A stretch of 64,000 nt of DNA, taken from positions 1,301,001-1,365,000 of the forward strand of contig NZ_CP040518.1 of assembly GCF_005848555.1 (NCBI RefSeq), in the 5' to 3' direction. The translations under genes were made by a program, and so were the position numbers. This stretch comes from Blautia sp. SC05B48. GTDB taxonomy: Bacteria > Bacillota > Clostridia > Lachnospirales > Lachnospiraceae. The notes below the pieces were generated by a model. The model did not search any database. It worked only from the letters and a program-made list of their open reading frames with translations, and was not told the origin of the DNA. Position 1 is the first letter of the stretch; each line of letters starts with the position of its first letter. Below are positions 35,661 to 43,845 of this stretch, one piece after another.

Positions 35661-36143
35661 ATTGCGTTTCCTCCCGTTTTAGTGTATAGTTTCGGGGCGA
35701 TTTTCGGCAAAATTACGGTCATAGAGCCGTCTAAAATCTCCAGAAGTATCAGCGATAGGGTAGACTATCCCCCTATCAGATTGTCGTGTTTCGGTATCAT
35801 TTCGGTATCAGTTCGCCAGTTCTCCCCGGTGTCGTTCCTCCCCTGAATCTCACAGCGGCGTATCGCTCCCTTTGGTACGCTCGTTTCGGTCAGGGTTCCT
35901 CCATATCCCTGCCAAAAGTCATGGCGCTACATCGCCGGGGAAGCATATCCCACACAGGCTGGTCATTCGATTGGAATAATCCATCGATGAACTACCTGTA
36001 TCATAGAACATTTTTGTGCCCTGTGCCGTATGTCCACAAAGTAGGAATTAAGGGTAAAAATCAGAAATTTCCACGATTGCGGAAAGTATGATATAATCCA
36101 GTTAAGCGGCAGTAATGAAACCGCCGGAAAGGAGCGTGCGCCC
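35661..36143. promoter_or_regulatory. Divergent control region with direct repeats and operator
   Basis: A 483-base spacer between divergent units. Two adjacent 11-bp repeats TTTCGGTATCA (35789-35799, 35800-35810) may be initiator or regulator sites for the minus-strand RepA-like operon. On the plus strand TATAAT (36092-36097) with an upstream TG forms an extended -10, and TTTCC-N8-GGAAA (36068-36085) overlaps it, a likely operator for the regulator at 36144. AAAGGAG precedes its start. No convincing gene seen. Confidence 0.55.
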
Positions 36144-36950
36144 ATGAAAGGAGCGACAAGCATACAGGAACGCCTTTGGGAACTCCGCAAGGACAAAGGC
36201 TTAAATCTGGAAGAATTATCAGAGCTGACGGGCATTTCCAAATCAGCTCTTGGCAGTTATGAAAAAGAGGATTATAAGGAAATCAATCATGGCAACCTTA
36301 TCACGCTGGCAGACTTCTATGGGGTTTCCGTTGATTATCTGCTGTGCCGGACAGAGAACCGGGAGCAGATCAACACGCCACTAACAGAGCTGCATTTGAA
36401 TGATGAGATGGTGGCACTTCTGAAAGGCGGTCGGATTAACAACCGTCTGCTCTGTGAGCTTGCCACTCATAAGGACTTTATCAAGTTTCTTGCGGACATT
36501 GAGATTTATGTAGATGGGATTGCCACCATGCAGATTCAAAACCTCAACGCCCTTGTCGATACTGTCCGGCATGAAATCATTGAACGGTATCGCCCCGGCG
36601 AAGACGACCCGCATTTGAAAGTGCTGCAAGCCGCCCATATCAGCGATGATGAATATTTCAGCCACATGGTTCTTGATGACCTCAATCTCATTATCCGGGA
36701 TATTCGGGAAGCCCACAAAAAGGACAGCGAGAGTGCGCCCCAGACCACCGTTGCCGATGAATTGAAAGAAAATTTGGAAGCGGTTGAAAATTTCAAGGGC
36801 AGTCGGGATGAAAAGCTGGTTGTCCTTTACTGCAAGCAGCTCGGCATCAACTATAAAAATCTGTCAGACGAAGAATTTCGCTGGCTCATTCGGATTCTAC
36901 AAAAATCAAAGAAAACAGGAACTCCTATCAGTCAAAGGAAAAAACGGTAA
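36144..36950 (+). CDS. XRE-family regulator of the nested element
   Basis: 268 residues. Residues 7-65 are a Cro/C1-type helix-turn-helix (LNLEELSELTGISKSALGSY). The rest is a helical sensing or oligomerisation region of unknown ligand, with YLLCRTENRE after the HTH. The only plus-strand gene in the nested element. It probably represses its own promoter and the divergent replication/mobilization operon through the inverted repeat upstream. Confidence 0.88.
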   Translation: MKGATSIQERLWELRKDKGLNLEELSELTGISKSALGSYEKEDYKEINHGNLITLADFYGVSVDYLLCRTENREQINTPLTELHLNDEMVALLKGGRINNRLLCELATHKDFIKFLADIEIYVDGIATMQIQNLNALVDTVRHEIIERYRPGEDDPHLKVLQAAHISDDEYFSHMVLDDLNLIIRDIREAHKKDSESAPQTTVADELKENLEAVENFKGSRDEKLVVLYCKQLGINYKNLSDEEFRWLIRILQKSKKTGTPISQRKKR

Positions 36951-36955
36951 AGAAA

Positions 36956-36999
36956 AACCGCTGTTGCATGGTTGTGTTTGCTTCCATGTAGCAGCGGTT
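36956..36999 (+). terminator. Strong hairpin after the regulator gene
   Basis: AACCGCTG (36956-36963) pairs with CAGCGGTT (36992-36999), and inner CATGG with CCATG. No T-tract follows, so it may be a transcript 3' end or a barrier between convergent regulator and lnu genes. Confidence 0.4.
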
Positions 37000-37068
37000 G
37001 GTGCTATACTTATTCAGTTAAAATTTCAAAGCGATAAAGTGGAATTTATCTTAGAAATTACAGCAATG

Positions 37069-37560
37069 TTATTTTGATAAACTTTCAAGAATTGAAATAT
37101 CATGCTTATCTTTATCTCTTAATTCATAACCTGAGTGGAAAACTCTTTGGCCTTTTAAGGATATACAAGGAATTGTTTTTCCTTCAAAAAAAGCACTACC
37201 AAAGTAATCTTTTTCAAACTCATACCAGCCACCCTCTAAATCAGCTTGTTTTGAAGTTCCGTCCTCATTTAAAACGAACGGGTGAATGTCTAAGTAACCA
37301 AGTTCATCACTATATAACTCTATTCTAACCGGTTTCCAGTCTGTATCAATTTTATAGCCCAGATTCAAAAGCACATTTAACAATTTTTCCGTATGTTGAG
37401 CATCAAAATTTATATCTATATCTCTATGAATTCTTGTTTGTTTACCAGCTAAAATATCTACACCCCATCCGCCATCCAACCAGTATGTAATTCCAGTATT
37501 TTCGAATAATTCTATTACTTTCATTAAATCTTCTTTTGTTGTTATTTCTTTTCTACCCAT
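37069..37560 (-). CDS. lnu: Lincosamide nucleotidyltransferase, Lnu family
   Basis: 163 residues, the size of Lnu(A)/Lnu(C)-type enzymes that adenylylate lincosamides such as lincomycin. ITYWLDGGWGVDILAGKQTR and HRDIDINFDA (about 26-55) form the nucleotidyltransferase active site with its aspartates; LGYLDIHPFVLN, GGWYEF, IPCISLKGQRVFHSGYELRD match the Lnu pattern. AAAGGAG precedes the ATG and TAGAAT with upstream TG may be its extended -10. AT-rich relative to the element, consistent with acquired cargo. The variant cannot be assigned without comparison. Confidence 0.85.
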   Translation of the reverse strand: MGRKEITTKEDLMKVIELFENTGITYWLDGGWGVDILAGKQTRIHRDIDINFDAQHTEKLLNVLLNLGYKIDTDWKPVRIELYSDELGYLDIHPFVLNEDGTSKQADLEGGWYEFEKDYFGSAFFEGKTIPCISLKGQRVFHSGYELRDKDKHDISILESLSK

Positions 37561-37611
37561 ACAAAGTCTCCTTTACAACTTCTAATTTGTAATAATCATT
37601 CTACCATACCG

Positions 37612-37989
37612 TTATGAATAAATCATCTCATGTAAAACAATTTCTTCTGCCCGGTTGTGAATGTTATTGCAACGCTGCACCCATTCCATTTGACGGGTAC
37701 GCTTCAATTCCTCGGTCACGCCCTCGGCAGCTTTCATCTGCTCCATGATGGTGTCTAACCGTTTCTGTGCCTGTTCGTTCAGGTCTGCAAGATATGTCCA
37801 CAATTCCCCGGTCAGGGTCAATGTGTGTAATCTGGCTGGGCAGACTTCTCTTAAATATTCCCGGTGCATCCGTCCGTACTTTCCGATGGGGCGGTGTTCC
37901 TCCGGCAACTTCAAGTCCGGGATGTAGTAATCTCCAACAAGGATATAATCAATTCCGTTTTCTTTTATTCTTGGTTTCAATTCGCTCAT
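37612..37989 (-). CDS. tnpV: Transposon-encoded protein TnpV
   Basis: 125 residues: GDYYIPDLKLPEEHRPIGKY, RMHREYLREV, ELWTYLADLNEQAQKRL, MEWVQRCNNI and the ending EEIVLHEMIYS. This is the TnpV family of Tn4451-like elements, function unknown. It overlaps the upstream XRE gene by 41 bases. A second copy-like gene lies at 16051-16392. Confidence 0.85.
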   Translation of the reverse strand: MSELKPRIKENGIDYILVGDYYIPDLKLPEEHRPIGKYGRMHREYLREVCPARLHTLTLTGELWTYLADLNEQAQKRLDTIMEQMKAAEGVTEELKRTRQMEWVQRCNNIHNRAEEIVLHEMIYS

Positions 37990-38221
37990 GTTCCTTACCT
38001 CCTGTGGAAGCAGGCTCGTCTGGTACTAACTCAATCACATCGGTAATCTCACAATTCAGCGTTTCGCAGATACGGGCTAATGTATCCATGCTGATGTGCT
38101 TTCCCTCTTTGCTCATGTTGGCAATCATATTTGTTGTCATACCAGCAGCAAGCCTTAAATCCTCTTTTCTCATATCACGCTCTAACAGTGTGTGCCAGAG
38201 TGGTTTATAGCTGATGTGCAT
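37949..38221 (-). CDS. Small XRE/Cro-type regulator
   Basis: 90 residues from ATG 38221 (HISYKPLWHTLLERDMRKED), with AGGCAGGA upstream; a longer in-frame extension lacks such a site. The HTH (LRLAAGMTTNMIANMSKEG, ISMDTLARICETLNC) is typical of small Cro-like regulators of mobilizable elements. The end overlaps tnpV. It is the gene closest to the element's right junction. Confidence 0.85.
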   Translation of the reverse strand: MHISYKPLWHTLLERDMRKEDLRLAAGMTTNMIANMSKEGKHISMDTLARICETLNCEITDVIELVPDEPASTGGKEHERIETKNKRKRN

Positions 38222-38375
38222 ATTGTTTTCCTGCCTTTCTATCCATACCACCGGAGCGGCTGCCCCGGCAGGAACTTTTCTCTTATTATAGCACCAATCT
38301 TGTGAAATCACAATTTATTCTTGTAGCCTGCCGCTGATACCGTCTGGATTGGCTTTTCCTTTCTTTTTGTTCCCT

Positions 38376-38534
38376 TTAATTAGCCATGAACTGCTTGATT
38401 CCCTGGGACTTGGCTCCGGGATTGTCATTTCCATACCCCTCTAGGAGATTGATAACTCCCCAAACTGCCAGACCAGCTCCGATTGCAACAACCAGAGTCT
38501 GTAAAATATTAATTGCGGATGTAAAAAACGCCAT
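38376..38534 (-). pseudogene. maff2, 5' fragment (interrupted by the nested element)
   Basis: From ATG 38534, with AAAGGAG upstream, it encodes AFFTSAINILQTLVVAIGAG, AVWGVINLLEGYGNDNPGAK and SQGIKQFMA, then AN and a stop from the inserted DNA, 52 residues in all. This is the N-terminal part of a Maff2-family small membrane protein, always next to VirB6 in such ICEs. The remaining residues are at 27794-27859. Maff2 may be the pilin-like or channel subunit (inference). Confidence 0.87.
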
Positions 38535-38587
38535 AATCTATGTTCTCCTTTCGTAACTGCTGTTTCATTGTGATTTTCAAACGGTCA

Positions 38588-38635
38588 CTACTCAGAGGGT
38601 TCCGCCCTGATGGGCGGTCTTTCATGCTTACGCAT
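38588..38635 (-). CDS. Possible 15-residue leader peptide upstream of maff2
   Basis: GGGAGG, 7 bases, then ATG and 15 codons (MRKHERPPIRAEPSE) ending in TAG. The coding region contains the hairpin CCGCCC-atca-GGGCGG (plus strand 38602-38617). A short frame with a strong ribosome site and an internal hairpin suggests a leader or attenuator, but chance is possible. Confidence 0.35.
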   Translation of the reverse strand: MRKHERPPIRAEPSE

Positions 38636-38658
38636 ATCGCTACCTCCCAAAAGGGCAT

Positions 38659-38695
38659 AAAAAAAGAGCTATGTATGTTTTACGTTACATGCTCT
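38659..38695 (-). terminator. Intrinsic terminator at the end of virD4
   Basis: AGAGC (minus 38695-38691) pairs with GCTCT (38669-38665), with inner ATGT/ACAT, followed by TTTTTTT. It overlaps the last virD4 codons and separates virD4 from maff2. Confidence 0.72.
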
Positions 38696-39120
38696 ATGCC
38701 TTCATTTTCATTATTTGATTGTTTTTCCAGTTCACTGCCTTCATACACATAAAGGTCGAACGCTTCTTCCGGACTTAACCGGACTTCCATCTGATGTTTC
38801 ATATATTCTTCCACATGAAACTCATTCTTTTTATCATAATCGGATAATTGCTTATACCGTTTATGTTTTGTAATATCAAATTTATCACTGTAAAACGGAC
38901 GGACACCACGAAGCTGCAAAATACATTTGTTACCGTCCATGACTGCCAGTTCATCCCGGCTCATCAGTTCTTTTCCCGTTTTCTGATAGTTCAGACCATA
39001 AGATCTGCTCTGGCCTCTTGTATCAGAAGTGTTATATAAATCAATTGTTTCCTTTCCCAGTGTCTCTGAAATTTCTTTCAGAGTGGTACTTTCCTTTCCA
39101 CCAAGGAACAGCATGGTATC
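38680..39120 (-). CDS. VirD4-like coupling protein, exon 2 (C-terminal)
   Basis: 147 codons including stop, starting DTMLFLGGKESTTLKEISET directly after the intron. DTRGQSRSYGLNYQKTGKEL, MDGNKCILQLRGVRPFYSDK are typical of the C-terminal part of Gram-positive VirD4/TraG proteins. Splicing gives GNC|DTM, the expected continuous sequence, and a total of 645 residues. Without splicing, the upstream part ends in intron sequence. Confidence 0.9.
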   Translation of the reverse strand, partial: DTMLFLGGKESTTLKEISETLGKETIDLYNTSDTRGQSRSYGLNYQKTGKELMSRDELAVMDGNKCILQLRGVRPFYSDKFDITKHKRYKQLSDYDKKNEFHVEEYMKHQMEVRLSPEEAFDLYVYEGSELEKQSNNENEGIEHVT

Positions 39121-41636
39121 ATGAGGTAAGGTTCAGCTCATCCTTTGCAGGACTTGCGTCCCCTCCCTCCCAAACCGCACGTACACCTCTCGATGTATAC
39201 GGCTTTCCGCTTATTATATTTACGGTATTAAGAATGAATCAGTTTATGACATTCAGGGCATACCACAAGAGTTTTCCGTCTCCTTTTGCGCATAAGGAGT
39301 ACCCACTCCGCATTGCCCTTTAAGTCTTTTAGTTTCTTTACTTGATGGATTTCCAGATTTCTGCAATCCTTTCCACAAAGTTCACAGGTATGGCGTTCCA
39401 CTCTCTGTTTCAGAGTGTTGGTTTTAGCGTATTTTGAGAACTGCGGAAGTTCGCTCACATTGTCAAACTTCGTAGCTGATTCTTTTCGCTTAAACCCGTC
39501 TCTGTAAAAGGTCGTGATTTTCCTTCCTGCTCTGGTATCGTATGCGATTGTAAACAGACCTCCAACACAATATCTGCGCTTGATTTCGTGAACATTTGTT
39601 TTATACTTACAGGCAAATGTCTTGTACATACTGTACTTCATAAGATTGGCAAATCTGCCTATCTTGAAGGAATCATTTGCTATGGCATAATAGTTGTAAA
39701 GTCCACGAACTTCCGCATTATATCTTGCCAGAATCTCTATATCGCTTTGATTTACCAGTTTTCCTCTGTGTAGGGCTACAAATCTTTCTTTTCCGTTTTC
39801 GTTAATCTTGATTTTGATTGCATGATATTCCAGTAACTTTCCCACCCATTTTTCTCTGGGTACAAGTAATTTCACCACTCCTGCATTGCTTCTGATTTTG
39901 TATCCTCCTGCGGATTTCTTTAAATCCTGACTTCTGGATACCGTAATGTCATAGCCTAAAAATCTGGCTCTGTCTCCTGTATGCGTAACTTTGGTTTTGG
40001 TTTCGGACATTTCCAAATCCAGTTCTTCCCTGAGAAATCTGCCGACGTCAGCTTTCATCTGTTCTGCGTCCGCTTTGCTCCCAATTACTCCAATGATGAA
40101 ATCATCAGCGTATCGGGTGTACTGAATCCGTTTATACGTCTCATCCAAAGGTTCGGTCGGAGTTAGCTGTCGTGTTTGCTTTTCAAGCATTTTCAAATGT
40201 TTATTGCGTTCCCAGCGTTCTTCTGGAGATAAATCCGCCCACTTCTTTTTGCCCATACATCTATAATAGGATGCCTTTTTGACAACTTTCTTGTAGTCGG
40301 AGTTCATTTGTTTCTTCTTTCCTCGGTTATATTTCTGTGCATATTCCTCCATAAATTTATCTAATTCGTGAAGGTACACATTTGCAAGCACTGGACTGAC
40401 ACCTGAACCCTGCGGTACTCCGCTGTATGTCCGATTGTACGTCCATTGCTCCATATAGCCTGCTTTTAGAAATTTCCAGATGAGTTGTAGAAACATTTCA
40501 TCATCAATACGTTTTCTCAGCAATCTGATGATTGTGTGGTGATTAAAACTGTCGAAGCAGGCGTGTATATCGCCCTCAACAAACCAGTTCGTTCCCGTAA
40601 AGGTTTTCTGTATCTGGTATAATGCTGTCTGACAGCTTTTGTTTGGTCTGAACCCATGAGATGTTTTCTTAAACACAGGCTCATAAATGCTTTCTAAAAT
40701 CATCTTCACTACTTCCTGCACCAGTTTGTCATTGCCCGACTGGATTCCCAACGGACGCTTTTTATTACTGTTTTTCTTAGCAATATATTCCCTGCGTGCA
40801 GGTTTTGGCAGGTAACTTTTATCTCGCATGGATTCAATAATCCTTTGGATTCTTTCGTCACTCATGCCATCAATAGTAGTTCCATCTGCACCGGCAGTCA
40901 TACTGCCTGTGTTTGCATATATGTTTTTATATGCAAGCCAATAGAACTCTGGATTGTACAGATTCCGATATAATCTTTGAAACCTGTAAGATTCATTCTT
41001 TGACTTTTCCGTCAAACTACTTAATACTTGGATTGGATTTCTCAATGCCTCTCGCACCGTCCTTTCATATCGTATTAGTAAATAAGCTGCTCCCCTTCGC
41101 CATGTGAACGTCATTAACGTCTCAGACTACTATGGGAGCTGTGTGACCATGCCCGTTACCAGGTTTAGGTCATCCCCAGTTAGTATTTATGGAATTAGCG
41201 TTTCGTGTTGTCGGCACCGACTTTCGCCATTTACCCGCTGTCTTGCGGTTGTCCTTCCATGAGTATCGCTTGCTTTCATAACTGCGAAATGAAACCAACA
41301 TGGAATAGCATACGTTTCAATCCTTTTCGTATGCGGAGTGCGGATTCCCCCACTCTGGCTATCGTTCAGGCAGTTTAGCTTTGTACCTCATACACGAATT
41401 TTTATTCTTGAATTTTCAGATACACAGGATTAGTACCTTATCATTCAGGCTTTTATCCATTGACAAAAGCGACAACATGCTACACTCCCCTTCGGGTTTC
41501 CCCTCTCGGATAAGTTGTAGAATAATAGGCTGTGATTTTTCATCACTTGATACTTTTACCTACTGCTTGCTAAAGGCAGTATTCCATAAATACCACGCCG
41601 CCGAATTTATAATGCGCTGGCGACTTCTGGGCGCAC
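39121..41636 (-). mobile_element. Group II intron in virD4
   Basis: 2516 bases on the minus strand. The 5' end is GTGCGCCCAG (41636 down), the canonical group II start, right after codon TGT. The 3' end is ..CTCAT before GATACC (39121). Near 39155-39205 there is a domain V-like stretch: AGCCGTATACATCGAGAGG followed by TGTACGTGCGG. Exon joining is in frame, restoring virD4. The intron contains an apparently intact reverse transcriptase/maturase gene. About 520 bases of 5' intron RNA (41115-41636) hold no other gene. Confidence 0.92.
39228..41114 (-). CDS. ltrA: Group II intron reverse transcriptase/maturase (LtrA type)
   Basis: 628 residues. The RT domain has TRYADDFIIGV (YADD active site, about 325), preceded by HGFRPNKSCQTAL and GVPQGSGVSPVLAN. 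The maturase X domain follows (about 420-520), then an HNH-type endonuclease (CELCGKDCRNLEIHQVKKLK, VVCPECHKLIHS). No frameshift seen, so the intron may be mobile and self-supporting for splicing. Confidence 0.95.
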   Translation of the reverse strand: MTFTWRRGAAYLLIRYERTVREALRNPIQVLSSLTEKSKNESYRFQRLYRNLYNPEFYWLAYKNIYANTGSMTAGADGTTIDGMSDERIQRIIESMRDKSYLPKPARREYIAKKNSNKKRPLGIQSGNDKLVQEVVKMILESIYEPVFKKTSHGFRPNKSCQTALYQIQKTFTGTNWFVEGDIHACFDSFNHHTIIRLLRKRIDDEMFLQLIWKFLKAGYMEQWTYNRTYSGVPQGSGVSPVLANVYLHELDKFMEEYAQKYNRGKKKQMNSDYKKVVKKASYYRCMGKKKWADLSPEERWERNKHLKMLEKQTRQLTPTEPLDETYKRIQYTRYADDFIIGVIGSKADAEQMKADVGRFLREELDLEMSETKTKVTHTGDRARFLGYDITVSRSQDLKKSAGGYKIRSNAGVVKLLVPREKWVGKLLEYHAIKIKINENGKERFVALHRGKLVNQSDIEILARYNAEVRGLYNYYAIANDSFKIGRFANLMKYSMYKTFACKYKTNVHEIKRRYCVGGLFTIAYDTRAGRKITTFYRDGFKRKESATKFDNVSELPQFSKYAKTNTLKQRVERHTCELCGKDCRNLEIHQVKKLKDLKGNAEWVLLMRKRRRKTLVVCPECHKLIHS

Positions 41637-43133
41637 ACAGTTTCCTGTGATGGTTTCCGCTGCATCCTTATAAATGGTCTTGAGCTGTGACTGTGACTGC
41701 AGAATAATAGATGCGGAGATTTCTCTGCTTCGGATCGTTGCAATCAGCTTATCGAACTTCGGAATTTGTCCAATATTTGCGAACTCGTCACAGAGGATTC
41801 TCACATGATAAGGTAGTCTTCCATGATGAACGTCATCGGCCCTGTCGCATAACAGGTTAAAAAGCTGACTGTACATCATGGCAACCACAAAGTTAAAAGT
41901 ATCATCCGTATCAGAGATTACAATAAACAATGCTGTTCTTTGATCTCCAATCATATCCAACTCCATCTCATCATAAGACATAAGCTCCCGCAGCTCTGCA
42001 ATATCAAAGGGTGCGAGTCTTGCACCACAACTAATCAAAATACTTTTTGCTGTCTTTCCTGCCGCCAGTTTGTATTTTTTATACTGCCTTACTGCAAAAT
42101 GGTTCGGCTCGTCTCTTTCCAGCTCCTCAAATAACAGATCCACTGCATTTTTAAACTCTTCATCTTCTTCCCTGGTTTCACTGGCATTGATAAATTCCAG
42201 CAGGGTTGAAAAATTCTGTTCTTCCTCCGGTGCTTCATAGTAGATATACCCAATCAAAGCACAATACAGCAGACGTTCCGCTTTTGTCCAGAAATCCTCG
42301 GAAGATTTTTCTCCCTCTCCTTTGGTATTTACCATGATCGTATTTACCAGTTTCAGAATATCTTTTTCCGAACGAATGTAATGAAACGGATTATAGTGCA
42401 TACTTTTGGCAAAGTTGATGGTATTCAGCACCTTGATTTTGTAAGGAGCCATTACCACTCTGCCATTTTTATCACGCAGGATTTTCCCATTTTTATCTTT
42501 CTTCGGTGTCCCTCGTGCTAACATCTTACCACATTCTACGATAATTGTCCCCTTGGGATCAGTAACTACAAAGCTCACATTATCCGGCATCTGCATAAGC
42601 TGTGGTTTCACATAAAATCTGGTCTTACCGCTGCCAGATCCCCCGATCACTATGACATTCTTGTTTCTGGCATACTTTGGTTTCTTCGGTCTGCTGTTCA
42701 TTGTCAGACGTTCCGTTTGTGTCAGCAGAATATTGTTCTCAAAGACCGGATCAATAAAAGGGGCTATATCCTTTTCATTTCCCCATCTGGCAGAACCATA
42801 TTCTTCTCCCTGGCGAAACTTCTTTCCATTTTTTCCCTTAAAATACACCACTGCCCACACACTGACTGCAGCAATAGTTCCCGCAGCCAGACTTTTCGGT
42901 TGTATACTTGGCAGCAACTTTTTAAACGCTAACGGATAGTTCATAAGGAGAACCATCAGCCTGTCCACTACTGTACTGCCCCTGCAATACTGATACAGCC
43001 AGGTGCATTTATTTACCACATAAAATACAACCACATACGGAATATACAACAGAACCTTTTTTATCACTTCTGCATTCGGGGGACGCACCTGAAATCCTTT
43101 CAGTTTTTTCTTTATATTTTTTATCCCACTCAT
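41637..43133 (-). CDS. VirD4-like coupling protein, exon 1 (N-terminal)
   Basis: 499 codons upstream of the intron. Two N-terminal hydrophobic segments (about 25-45, 75-95) anchor it. Walker A IGGSGSGKTRFYVKPQ (about 164), FVVTDPKGTI and Walker B LCDEFANIGQIP (about 448) identify the type IV coupling ATPase that delivers the relaxase-DNA complex to the channel. Read through, the frame continues nine codons into the intron (VRPEVASAL) and stops. ATGA overlap with pcfB. Confidence 0.93.
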
Positions 43134-43648
43134 AAGGTCGGCTCCTTCTGTTTTTCTTTCGATTTTTCCCGTTCTCTCTGTTTATCCTGGCTGCGGGCTG
43201 CAATTGCCTGCTGTAATTTCTTACGGACAGACGGTTTCTTTGTTTTATTCAGCGTCTTTCCGGTAAATTCCCGGAATGCCGCAGTCATCACATCCACATC
43301 CCTTGCCTTGAAGAAAACGAAATATCGGGGTGGATCTACGGACTTATCACGTTTCAGGCTAAAATCAATGCCATACTTTTTTGCCACTTTTTCAAAAGCC
43401 TTGATGTTGTTATCCGTAATCTCAATGTTGGAAAGCTGAACATTCTGCTGTGCCAGCTTCTTTAAACTCTGCTTTCCATGATAATCTTTGTCTGGCGGTC
43501 CCTTTACCTGCTGTTTTCTTGCTTTCTCTGCTTTTTCTTTCTCCATCGCTGCCAGAAAACGCATCATTGCCTGTTTCAATAAACGGGCTGTCACTTTTCC
43601 ACCAGTGATACACAGGGACACTGTTTTTTCATTCACTTCTTCCTGCAT
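43130..43648 (-). CDS. PcfB family (DUF3801) protein
   Basis: 172 residues from ATG 43648 (AAAGGAAC upstream). TGGKVTARLLKQAMMRFL, then LSNIEITDNNIKAFEKVAKK, YGIDFSLKRDK, PPRYFVFFKARDVDVMTAAF and a highly basic tail: the PcfB/DUF3801 pattern. PcfB-type proteins accompany the coupling protein in pCF10-like systems. It overlaps virD4 by 4 bases and the small DUF3789 gene by 20. Confidence 0.88.
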   Translation of the reverse strand: MQEEVNEKTVSLCITGGKVTARLLKQAMMRFLAAMEKEKAEKARKQQVKGPPDKDYHGKQSLKKLAQQNVQLSNIEITDNNIKAFEKVAKKYGIDFSLKRDKSVDPPRYFVFFKARDVDVMTAAFREFTGKTLNKTKKPSVRKKLQQAIAARSQDKQREREKSKEKQKEPTL

Positions 43649-43775
43649 CAATCTGTTCCTTTCTATGGTTTTCCAACAAACGATCTTCCTTTGCTCCTAC
43701 CCGGATACAGCAGTACAGAACAAAATTGACTGCTAACACCAGAAGAATCCCTGCAATAATCAATAACATTCTCAT
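43629..43775 (-). CDS. DUF3789-like small membrane protein
   Basis: 48 residues: RMLLIIAGILLVLAVNFVLY is a transmembrane segment, followed by CCIRVGAKEDRLLENHRK. The start ATG (43775) follows AAAGGGG. Matches small DUF3789 proteins next to pcfB in ICEs. Confidence 0.8.
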   Translation of the reverse strand: MRMLLIIAGILLVLAVNFVLYCCIRVGAKEDRLLENHRKEQIDAGRSE

Positions 43776-43845
43776 TTTATACCCCTTTCATCATTCAAAA
43801 GGGCATCTATGACTTTGCTGCCCATAAATGCCCCTACATTAACTT

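Larger units (their letters stand above)
27860..38387. mobile_element. Integrative mobilizable element inserted in maff2
   Basis: About 10.5 kb bounded by an ATGGC direct repeat (minus strand; plus GCCAT at 27855-27859 and 38383-38387), with edges uncertain by a few bases. Joining the flanks restores a 70-codon maff2 frame. Contents: large serine recombinase at one end, primase-like VirE protein, CHC2 zinc-finger protein, MobA/MobL relaxase, DUF3847, RepA-like protein, regulators, TnpV and an lnu-family resistance gene. The core is visibly more GC-rich than the host ICE, while the cargo genes (33853-34533 and lnu) are AT-rich, suggesting separate acquisition. It resembles Tn4451/TndX-type elements in using a large serine recombinase. 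Confidence 0.85.

Noticed and set aside
35786..36091. 101-codon plus-strand gene in the nested element
   Set aside because: No ribosome site, contains the operator/promoter region and direct repeats, and no recognisable protein.
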